Source of the DNA: an uncultured Collinsella sp.
GTDB taxonomy: Bacteria > Actinomycetota > Coriobacteriia > Coriobacteriales > Coriobacteriaceae
Length of the DNA: 7,814 nucleotides
NCBI GenBank assembly: GCA_900751665.1
Contig: CAADSV010000193.1
Span: 1-7,814, forward strand
Reading direction: 5' to 3'
Shown here: positions 1-7,778 of the stretch, in pieces
Layout: each line of letters begins with the position of its first letter
Numbering within the stretch: the stretch's first letter is position 1
Notes under the pieces: model-generated
What the model was told of the DNA's origin: nothing
Databases searched by the model: none
What the model saw: only the letters and a program-made list of their open reading frames with translations
Program-made: the position numbers and the translations under genes

Positions 1-36
1 ACGGCGTCCCCGGACCCCGGGAGGGGCCGCGGGGGC

Positions 37-82
37 GTTCGGCTAACTGCGGGAACGGCCTATTTGCTCAATGTGTTCGGCT
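37..82. repeat. 8-bp direct repeat GTTCGGCT flanking the maturase 3' break
   Basis: GTTCGGCT occurs at 37-44 and again at 75-82. The second copy encodes part of the last codons of the maturase fragment, and its stop codon (68-70) lies in the 30 nt between the copies. Base composition changes from AT-rich to very GC-rich across this interval. Direct repeats of this size can be target duplications left by a mobile element or microhomology used in a deletion. An 8-mer repeat could also be chance. Confidence 0.35.
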
Positions 83-901
83 GAGATCGGAAATCAACCA
101 AATCCTTCTGAAGCCCATCTCTTTAAACTGAAGATAGTCTTCAACAAGGTTACAGTTATTATTTGTTAAGGTCGCTCTTGCGCCGAAGGGGAACGACTCG
201 GAAAAACGACGAACGTTTTTGTCGATATCGGAGAAAGAGCCGCCTCCCGTCTTGTACGGGCGCGATGCATCGTGCTTGCATCCTGTACCATCGAGACTAA
301 TCAGAACAGAAAACCCGTGCTCCTTGAAAGAATTCACAGCAGTGTCATTCAAAAGCGTTCCGTTGGTCGTAATAGAATAGGTAAAGTTTCTATTGGGGTA
401 TATTCTTTTTGAATAGTCGACCGTTTTCCATATCAGCGGCTCGTTAATCATGGGTTCCCCACCAAAAAAGACGATCGCAAGCGTTTCGTTTTCCGATGAA
501 CTTGCGACGAGGTAGTCGACCGCCTTGAAGGCTATCTCGTCTGTCATCAGCAGAGGAGACGTTCCATAATCTCCTTTACCGGCAAAACAGTAACTACAAC
601 CAAGGTTGCATGCATGTGAAACGTGGAGTTCGATGGATCTAAGTTTTCGAGGCGTGTCTTTTGTTAAGAAAGTCCGCTCAGACAATCGTTGATACTCATC
701 AATGTCGTCTTCAAGTTCTGCTATGGTCGTTTGGTCGTAGCCTTTCGCAGCAAGTGACTTTGTTAGCAACTTCGAGTTGACCGTTCTTCCCGATGCTTCA
801 AATATGCGAAGCGCATCTTCTGATGCTTGGTCAACCTGAAAGCAATTGCGAGTGACCTCATCGAAGCAGTAACGACGATCACTTACTGAGAAAAAATGCA
901 T
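68..901 (-). CDS. Radical SAM peptide maturase (SCIFF/CcpM-like), C-terminally truncated
   Basis: This is a radical SAM enzyme of the kind that modifies ribosomally made peptides by cleaving S-adenosylmethionine at a [4Fe-4S] cluster. Counting from the ATG at 901 (277 aa), the cluster motif CNLGCSYC gives C98, C102 and C105. It is followed by FFGGEP at 145-150, a SITTNG strand near 176 and SLDG near 202, the usual order of the radical SAM barrel. The N-terminal ~85 residues resemble the PqqD-like peptide-binding region of SCIFF and Cys-rich-peptide maturases. These families usually run about 400-480 aa; here the frame stops shortly after GFRRIWLIS, so the C-terminal SPASM auxiliary-cluster domain is missing and the protein is probably inactive. 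I chose ATG 901 because GAGG (910-907) lies 5 nt upstream; an in-frame GTG at 931 would add 10 residues but has only a badly spaced AAGG. Codons are clearly more AT-rich than in nifJ or arcC, suggesting horizontal transfer. No convincing precursor peptide gene is visible. Family certain, exact subfamily not. Confidence 0.85.
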   Translation of the reverse strand: MHFFSVSDRRYCFDEVTRNCFQVDQASEDALRIFEASGRTVNSKLLTKSLAAKGYDQTTIAELEDDIDEYQRLSERTFLTKDTPRKLRSIELHVSHACNLGCSYCFAGKGDYGTSPLLMTDEIAFKAVDYLVASSSENETLAIVFFGGEPMINEPLIWKTVDYSKRIYPNRNFTYSITTNGTLLNDTAVNSFKEHGFSVLISLDGTGCKHDASRPYKTGGGSFSDIDKNVRRFSESFPFGARATLTNNNCNLVEDYLQFKEMGFRRIWLISDLSRTH

Positions 902-931
902 ACGTTCCTCAATTTCATGCTGGACTGGCAC

Positions 932-1417
932 TAACCTTGTTTATTGTCGCGCAGCTATAAAAAACCACCAGCGGGGATTCGGTGTGCGGCCCAATCGGAC
1001 TCCCAAAAGGTTCTATTTGAGACTGGCAAGCTTTGTGTTGTTGGCACTTCGACAGCGCTCTTTATTCCAACATGGAGCCTCGCAGTTTGAGTCGACTTGC
1101 CTCTGGAAGGTCCGATCTTAACTTGATTTAGGATGAAAACAGATTACAGGCGCGCTCCTCTAGAAAGAAAGGAAACCAATCGCCGCCTTTCACCAGGAAA
1201 GTTTTCATAGCCCACCTCGAGCAAAATGAAAGATGCGAGAGCGATTGGGGAACAACGCGAATCTCCCCTTTTGGGTGGGAGCGAGCCTTCAGCCACCGGC
1301 GAACGACTCGCCCTGGTCAGAATCTGGAAGTGGTGCCGGGCCGCTTGGGCCTCCCCGGTGACTTCGTGGGGCTTACCTACCTGACGTCGAGGAGTACATC
1401 CGCAAGATTCGTTCCCT
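932..1417. other. Intergenic stretch without a supportable gene
   Basis: No gene with both a start and a ribosome binding site is visible between the maturase and the FHA gene. The left part (932-1200) is AT-richer, like the maturase; the right part (from about 1240) is GC-rich, like the rest. Small open stretches exist: a minus-strand frame from 1143 to 955, with only a GTG (1047) as possible start; a plus-strand 19-codon ATG frame at 1071-1130; and a plus-strand frame at 1362-1445 that reads coding-like (PDVEEYIRKIRSL) but has no start. They look like relics or chance frames. No tRNA or rRNA was recognised. Confidence 0.5.
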
Positions 1418-1891
1418 ATGCCGTTTGCTCTCACGCCCGCCTTAGTTCCAAGTCGGGCGAGCCGCCGCGCTCATGCGACCCGTGGCGGCGACACGTCGAC
1501 GCCGCGCTCGCTGAGCACATCTTCGGTCGCGGGCGAGCACGAGGTCGCGCCGGCGCATCCGCTGGGACTGCTGTGCGTGCAAAACGGCTACGTGGTGAGC
1601 GTCCCGCGCTGGATTCAGCCGAGTGAGGAAGGCGTTGAGATCGGCGCGCTGGCAACGGGGGAGGGCGGCATCGCCGACGACGTCTCGGCCCGCCATGCCC
1701 ATATCTGGTGCGACGAGTCTGGCGCATGGTTTGTCGAGGACCTGTCGTCCACTAACGGCACCGTGGTGGTAAACGGGGCCACGAGTGTGTGTATTCAAGT
1801 AGAGCCCGGCCGCTCCGCCCAGCTCAACCCCGGCGACGAGCTCAAACTCGGCGAATCCACCACCTACGCCATCCTGCTCGGCGCCCTCTAG
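1418..1891 (+). CDS. Small FHA-domain protein, start uncertain
   Basis: The last ~108 residues form a forkhead-associated (FHA) domain, a beta-sandwich that normally binds phosphothreonine peptides made by Ser/Thr kinases. Visible motifs in the 157-aa reading are VEIGA (73-77), VSARHAHI (89-96, the SxxH core at S90/H93), DLSSTNGT (108-115) and a final GDELKLG strand (139-145). Residues 1-48 are Ser/Thr/Ala/Arg-rich with no domain, like a flexible linker. The Arg of the usual GR motif, which contacts the phosphate, is replaced by Ala77, so phosphopeptide binding may be weak or lost. No Shine-Dalgarno precedes ATG 1418, and an in-frame TGA lies at 1382-1384. The gene could therefore be a 5'-truncated remnant of a longer FHA protein, or start at a non-ATG codon. 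No membrane segment or signal peptide is visible. The stop codon directly abuts a hairpin repeat. Confidence 0.7.
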   Translation: MPFALTPALVPSRASRRAHATRGGDTSTPRSLSTSSVAGEHEVAPAHPLGLLCVQNGYVVSVPRWIQPSEEGVEIGALATGEGGIADDVSARHAHIWCDESGAWFVEDLSSTNGTVVVNGATSVCIQVEPGRSAQLNPGDELKLGESTTYAILLGAL

Positions 1892-1922
1892 CCGGCAGTT
1901 AGGGACGTTCCTTTTCTGCCGG
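1892..1922 (+). repeat. REP-like hairpin with conserved loop, copy 1
   Basis: A perfect 7-bp stem, CCGGCAG (1892-1898) with CTGCCGG (1916-1922), encloses the loop TTAGGGACGTTCCTTTT. It begins at the base after the FHA stop codon. A second hairpin at 7608-7638 has almost the same loop but an unrelated stem. The shared loop with different self-complementary stems suggests a family of interspersed palindromes. The T-rich loop end is not a terminator tail, so a Rho-independent terminator is not the better explanation. Confidence 0.7.
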
Positions 1923-1925
1923 TAC

Positions 1926-1940
1926 TTGGGGACACTCCTT
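1926..1940 (+). repeat. Degenerate copy of the conserved loop motif
   Basis: TTGGGGACACTCCTT follows 3 nt after the first hairpin and matches the loop motif TTGGGGACGTTCTT(A) except for GT to AC in the middle and one further base. No good stem flanks it. It reads as a decayed tandem neighbour of the hairpin repeat. Confidence 0.45.
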
Positions 1941-2002
1941 GGCGCGTCAGAGCCAGTCGTCCGGGGATGGAGGGACCATTCTGGCCTTTGGCGGTCACCC
2001 GA

Positions 2003-2061
2003 GGTAAACCTTTACCGCCCGCCTATATTTGTCGAAATTACACTTAACGGCGGGGTACAAT
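2003..2061 (+). promoter_or_regulatory. Operator-like palindrome and possible nifJ promoter
   Basis: GGTAAA (2003-2008) and TTTACC (2011-2016) form a perfect inverted repeat with a 2-nt centre, typical in form of a dimeric repressor site. ACCGCC (2014-2019) could instead pair with GGCGGT (1990-1995). Downstream lie two -10-like hexamers, TATATT (2024-2029) and TACAAT (2056-2061). Neither has a convincing -35 at 16-18 nt; TTGTCG (2029-2034) is 21 nt from TACAAT. It is the most plausible promoter zone for nifJ, but no specific regulator can be named. Confidence 0.3.
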
Positions 2062-2342
2062 AAACCCGCATGCGGATTTCCGTTGCGGGCGCTTCCCATC
2101 GCCGGGGCGTGCCCGGGAGCATCCGGCATGCGGCCTTTGCGGCGCTCGGTCATGTGCAAGACGGGCGGTCGGGTCTGTGGGGCGCATCAGCTGTCCCTCG
2201 CCTCGGCATGTCTTCTCTCCACGCCACGTACCTGCTGCTGAGCCTGCCTGCCAGATGATTGGAAGCAACAGCGTAAATCCCATCACGCCAACATCCCGGC
2301 GATCGCCGGGGCCTGTATACCTATATGAGAGGAGAGGGGTAT
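2062..2342 (+). promoter_or_regulatory. nifJ: Structured nifJ 5' leader, no known riboswitch recognised
   Basis: About 280 nt separate the promoter-like hexamer from the nifJ start without a supportable gene. Hairpins are visible: CCCGCA (2065-2070) with TGCGGG (2084-2089); CCGGG (2102-2106) with CCCGG (2112-2116); and the 16-nt palindrome CCCGGCGATCGCCGGG (2295-2310) about 20 nt before the Shine-Dalgarno. GCATGCGG occurs twice (2068-2075, 2126-2133). I looked for TPP, cobalamin and T-box signature sequences and saw none. Whether the leader is transcribed depends on where the promoter really is. Confidence 0.3.
2330..2339 (+). promoter_or_regulatory. nifJ: Ribosome binding site that fixes the nifJ start
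   Basis: The purine run AGGAGAGGGG has AGGAG ending 8 nt before ATG 2343. The upstream in-frame ATG at 2325 overlaps this site and has none of its own, so 2343 is the real start. Confidence 0.8.
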
Positions 2343-5882
<3,540 letters not shown>

Positions 5883-5892
5883 GTCTCTCACC

Positions 5893-6017
5893 GCAGGATC
5901 TGAGGGCTGACCTTCGCGGACGTCCTCGGACATGAAAGAACCCCCGCTGCGCACTACGTGCGGCGGGGGTTCTTTCGTCCTGCGGAGTGTCCGCGAAGGT
6001 CAGCCCTCAGATCCTGC
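5893..6017. repeat. 125-bp nested element with perfect 29-bp inverted repeats
   Basis: The arms 5893-5921 (begins GCAGGATCTGAGGG, ends TTCGCGGAC) and 5989-6017 are perfect reverse complements over 29 bp. They enclose 67 nt holding the nifJ terminator hairpin symmetrically, with a 12-nt spacer on each side. The spacers are largely unpaired and resemble each other in direct orientation (both start GTCCT). The whole could fold as one very long stem. No target duplication is visible directly outside the arms. It could be a MITE- or REPIN-like element, a double-strength bidirectional terminator, or a local inverted duplication. Confidence 0.85.
5934..5976 (+). terminator. nifJ: nifJ Rho-independent, bidirectional-type terminator
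   Basis: GAAAGAACCCCCGC (5934-5947) pairs with GCGGGGGTTCTTTC (5963-5976). Inside, CGCAC (5950-5954) pairs with GTGCG (5958-5962) around a TAC loop, with a 2-nt bulge. The A-rich left and T-rich right ends make it usable from either strand. It starts 52 nt after the nifJ stop codon. Confidence 0.85.
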
Positions 6018-6304
6018 TGCGACTACGTCCTCGGATTGTGTGGGCGGATGAAGGACGTAGTTGGTCGGGTATTCCGTCCCCTTCGCTGTTTCGCGGCTTT
6101 GCCGCGAAACCTCGCGCCACTTTGGGGATGGATGGGGGACTTGGCCGTTGCCGCTTTTTCGGAGCTCTTCTTTATTCCTTTTGTTGGATGAAAAGCCCCT
6201 TGTTTTTGCAGGGGTGCATACTCGACTTATATGTGCATAGAATCTCGTATAGTGCGAGTAAGATATTGCGCTGTCCGTTTTGTGTTTAGCAGAGATGTAG
6301 TTTG

Positions 6305-6322
6305 CATAATCCGACATAATCC
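6305..6322 (+). promoter_or_regulatory. Tandem CATAATCC repeat at 10-bp pitch
   Basis: CATAATCC occurs at 6305-6312 and 6315-6322, exactly one helical turn apart, so both copies face the same side of the DNA. CATAAT is also -10-like. It could be a paired protein site or two staggered -10 elements for a long arcC transcript. No regulator can be named. Confidence 0.3.
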
Positions 6323-6345
6323 TCGCTTCATTTAAATAAAGTCGC

Positions 6346-6358
6346 ACGTAAATTACGT
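6346..6358. promoter_or_regulatory. Operator-like palindrome ACGTAA-A-TTACGT
   Basis: A perfect 6-bp inverted repeat around a single central A, in AT-rich DNA 180 nt before the arcC start. Its form suits a dimeric regulator. It does not match the ArgR box I know, so arginine control cannot be claimed. Confidence 0.3.
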
Positions 6359-6389
6359 AGATATGTCTGAGCTGGAGTTCTGTACGCTG

Positions 6390-6421
6390 AGCGGATAAAA
6401 ACGACCGTTCACCGTTCCGCT
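6390..6421. repeat. Hairpin AGCGGA/TCCGCT with tandem ACCGTTC repeat
   Basis: AGCGGA (6390-6395) is complementary to TCCGCT (6416-6421). Within the right half, ACCGTTC is repeated head to tail (6404-6410, 6411-6417). Possible binding site or leader structure for arcC; function unknown. Confidence 0.3.
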
Positions 6422-6523
6422 ATTTTCAAAATGAATAAAATGAGCGATAAAGAGAATATAAACCTTAATAAACTCGCGTATCGCACGGACGCGGGTTATT
6501 AATGGGTTGTAGGCCTTTTACAG

Positions 6524-6529
6524 AAAGGA
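6524..6529 (+). promoter_or_regulatory. arcC: Ribosome binding site that fixes the arcC start
   Basis: AAAGGA lies 8 nt before ATG 6538. An in-frame ATG at 6502 lacks such a site, and the carbamate kinase core begins about 10 residues after the 6538 start. Confidence 0.75.
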
Positions 6530-6537
6530 TTCCAGCA

Positions 6538-7500
6538 ATGTCTAAGCCTCTTGGTAAGCCCGATCGTATTGTCGTCGCCCTTGGCGGCAACGCCCTCGGC
6601 AACAACCCCGTCGAGCAGATCGAGGCCGTGAGCAACACCGCCCACGCTCTCCTCGGTCTCATCGAGCAGGGCAACGAGATCATCATCACCCACGGCAACG
6701 GCCCGCAGGTCGGCATGATCCAGAACGCCTTCGCCGCCGCCCACGATGCCATCGGCACCCCCGAGATGCCGCTGCCCGAGTGCGGCGCCATGTCCCAGGG
6801 CTACATTGGTTATCACCTGCAGCAGGGCATCGGCCGCGAGATGCACAAGCGCTATAAGCGTTGGCACGCCGCCACCGTCGTCACCCAGATCGAGTGCGAC
6901 CCCGACGACCCCGCGTTCAAGAACCCGACCAAGCCGATCGGCCCCTTCTACACCGAGGAGCAGGCCAAGGAGTTCATGGCCGAGGATCCCTCAAAGGTCT
7001 TCGTCGAGGATTCCGGCCGCGGCTGGCGTCGCGTCGTCGCTTCCCCCGATCCCAAGAAGATCGTCGAGGCCGACTCCATCCTCAACCTGCTCGACAACGA
7101 GTTCATCGTCATCGCCTGCGGCGGCGGCGGCATCCCCGTCGTCCGCGACTACGAGAACAAGGGCTGCTACAAGGGCGTTCCCGCCGTCATCGACAAGGAC
7201 CTGGGCGGCGAGCTGCTGGCCGAGGACTGCGACGCCGACGTTCTGTTCCTGCTGACCGCCGTTGAGCATGTCGCCATCAACTTTGGCAAGCCCAACCAGG
7301 AGGAGCTCGAGGACCTCACCGCCGACGAGGCCGAGCGCCTGGCCGACGAGGGCCAGTTCGGCAAGGGTTCCATGGAGCCCAAGGTTCGCGCTGCCATCAA
7401 GTTCGCCCGTTCCCGTAAGGGCCGTACCTGCATCATCGGCGCTCTGGACAAGGCCGCCGAGACCATGGCCGGCCTCTCCGGTACCCGCATCCACGAGTAG
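6538..7500 (+). CDS. arcC: Carbamate kinase
   Basis: ArcC catalyses ADP + carbamoyl phosphate to ATP + carbamate (decomposing to CO2 and ammonia). It is the ATP-yielding last step of arginine (deiminase pathway), agmatine or ureide breakdown, in the cytoplasm. The 320-aa protein has normal family length (about 310) and the amino acid kinase fold motifs in order: ALGGNAL (14-20), THGNGPQVG (51-59), MSQGYIGY (85-92), NPTKPIGPFY (129-138), GRGWRRVVASP (160-170), ACGGGGIPV (193-201) and VIDKDLGG (217-224) with the conserved Lys220. No key residue seems missing. It is not beside arcA or arcB here, so the carbamoyl phosphate source cannot be read from the window; the 655-nt gap upstream and the terminator downstream make it a single-gene unit. 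Codon use matches nifJ, so it is native. UMP kinase and glutamate 5-kinase share the fold but not this motif set. Confidence 0.96.
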   Translation: MSKPLGKPDRIVVALGGNALGNNPVEQIEAVSNTAHALLGLIEQGNEIIITHGNGPQVGMIQNAFAAAHDAIGTPEMPLPECGAMSQGYIGYHLQQGIGREMHKRYKRWHAATVVTQIECDPDDPAFKNPTKPIGPFYTEEQAKEFMAEDPSKVFVEDSGRGWRRVVASPDPKKIVEADSILNLLDNEFIVIACGGGGIPVVRDYENKGCYKGVPAVIDKDLGGELLAEDCDADVLFLLTAVEHVAINFGKPNQEELEDLTADEAERLADEGQFGKGSMEPKVRAAIKFARSRKGRTCIIGALDKAAETMAGLSGTRIHE

Positions 7501-7522
7501 TCTCTACTCTGTTGCCTCTCTC

Positions 7523-7546
7523 GTGGGCGCTAGGCAAAGCGCCCAC
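7523..7546 (+). repeat. Perfect 9-bp hairpin after arcC
   Basis: GTGGGCGCT (7523-7531) pairs with AGCGCCCAC (7538-7546) around AGGCAA. There is no T-run behind it, so it is not by itself a classical terminator. It may stabilise the arcC mRNA end or assist the terminator 20 nt further on. Confidence 0.6.
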
Positions 7547-7566
7547 AAACTAGCCTCTCTTCATGA

Positions 7567-7598
7567 GCCCCGCAGTCCGCTCCGACTGCGGGGCTTTT
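7567..7598 (+). terminator. arcC: arcC Rho-independent terminator
   Basis: GCCCCGCAGTC (7567-7577) pairs perfectly with GACTGCGGGGC (7584-7594) around CGCTCC, followed by TTTT. It is a strong plus-strand intrinsic terminator 66 nt after the arcC stop. Confidence 0.88.
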
Positions 7599-7607
7599 GC
7601 TATTCAC

Positions 7608-7638
7608 CTAGTCATTGGGGACGTTCTTAAATGACTAG
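7608..7638 (+). repeat. REP-like hairpin with conserved loop, copy 2
   Basis: CTAGTCATT (7608-7616) and AATGACTAG (7630-7638) form a perfect 9-bp stem around GGGGACGTTCTTA. Its loop matches that of the hairpin at 1892-1922 at GGGACGTTC and the following T's, while the stems share nothing. The stem contains the stop codon of the minus-strand frame at 7635-7637, so this copy also sits at a possible gene end. Confidence 0.7.
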
Positions 7639-7754
7639 TAGTAGACCCACATGGCTTCGACTTCGTTGAGGACCTCTACTACGCCCCAGCGGCGGGCGCT
7701 GCGGCTGGCCGAGTTGGGCTTATAGGACAAAATGTGTGTCCACGTTGGGGGCAT
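7635..7754 (-). CDS. Possible small protein or 3' end of a gene entering from the right edge
   Basis: A minus-strand frame is open for 59 codons from the right edge (7814) to TAG at 7637-7635. The only internal ATG giving a useful length is at 7754 (39 aa). The C-terminal part, RRWGVVEVLNEVEAMWVYY, reads like real protein: acidic and hydrophobic residues alternate and the codons are GC-ending. I do not recognise it. No Shine-Dalgarno precedes ATG 7754, so the true start may lie outside the window. Against it: a plus-strand terminator (7748-7778) overlaps its upstream part, and a plus-strand 24-codon ATG frame (7651-7725) overlaps it too. Confidence 0.35.
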   Translation of the reverse strand: MPPTWTHILSYKPNSASRSARRWGVVEVLNEVEAMWVYY

Positions 7755-7778
7755 CGGCGCAGGTCGATGCCCCTTTTT
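7748..7778 (+). terminator. Plus-strand Rho-independent terminator near the right edge
   Basis: GGGGCATCG (7748-7756) pairs with CGATGCCCC (7765-7773) around GCGCAGGT, followed by TTTTT. The T-run is only on the plus strand. With arcC already terminated at 7567-7598, this implies a further plus-strand transcript between about 7600 and 7778, or a back-up terminator. Confidence 0.82.

Larger units (their letters stand above)
6018..6537. other. Intergenic region between nifJ element and arcC
   Basis: No supportable gene. The GC-rich left part has two more hairpins: ACTACGTCCT (6022-6031) with AGGACGTAGT (6052-6061), and TTTCGCGGC (6089-6097) with GCCGCGAAA (6101-6109) around a TTT loop. ACGTCCTCGGA at 6025-6035 repeats 5920-5930 exactly. 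From about 6150 the sequence turns AT-rich and carries small repeats and palindromes (listed separately) before arcC. CTCGCGT (6473-6479) pairs with ACGCGGG (6489-6495), with one G-U, about 40 nt before the arcC start. TATAAA at 6457-6462 is -10-like but lacks a -35. Confidence 0.5.

Noticed and set aside
1..60. GC-rich stem CGGaCCCC/GGGGCCG (11-18/23-29) as a terminator at the left edge
   Set aside because: A bulged 7-bp stem without a T-run on either strand; may just reflect GC-rich sequence.
961..992. Minus-strand CACC/GGTG hairpin followed by a T-run as a terminator
   Set aside because: The stem is only 4 bp with a long loop, too weak to call, and no minus-strand gene lies upstream of it.
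1144..1434. 96-codon minus-strand frame upstream of the FHA gene
   Set aside because: No ribosome binding site, no recognisable motif and it overlaps the FHA start; probably chance in GC-rich DNA.
2029..2050. TTGT...TTAAC as a possible Rex redox-repressor site
   Set aside because: The second half does not form the TTCACAA inverted partner, so the match to the Rex consensus is too poor.
2029..2286. Short frames on both strands in the nifJ leader
   Set aside because: Arg/Pro/Ala-rich translations without Shine-Dalgarno sites, overlapping each other and the hairpins.
5958..6347. Short frames on both strands after nifJ
   Set aside because: They run through the inverted repeat and hairpins and have no start signals or motifs.
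6421..6462. AT-rich stretch as ArgR boxes for arcC
   Set aside because: Only loosely similar half-sites; no symmetric TGAAT-type box could be read.
6499..7494. Antisense frames opposite arcC
   Set aside because: Same codon-aligned artefact of biased codon use; low-complexity translation.
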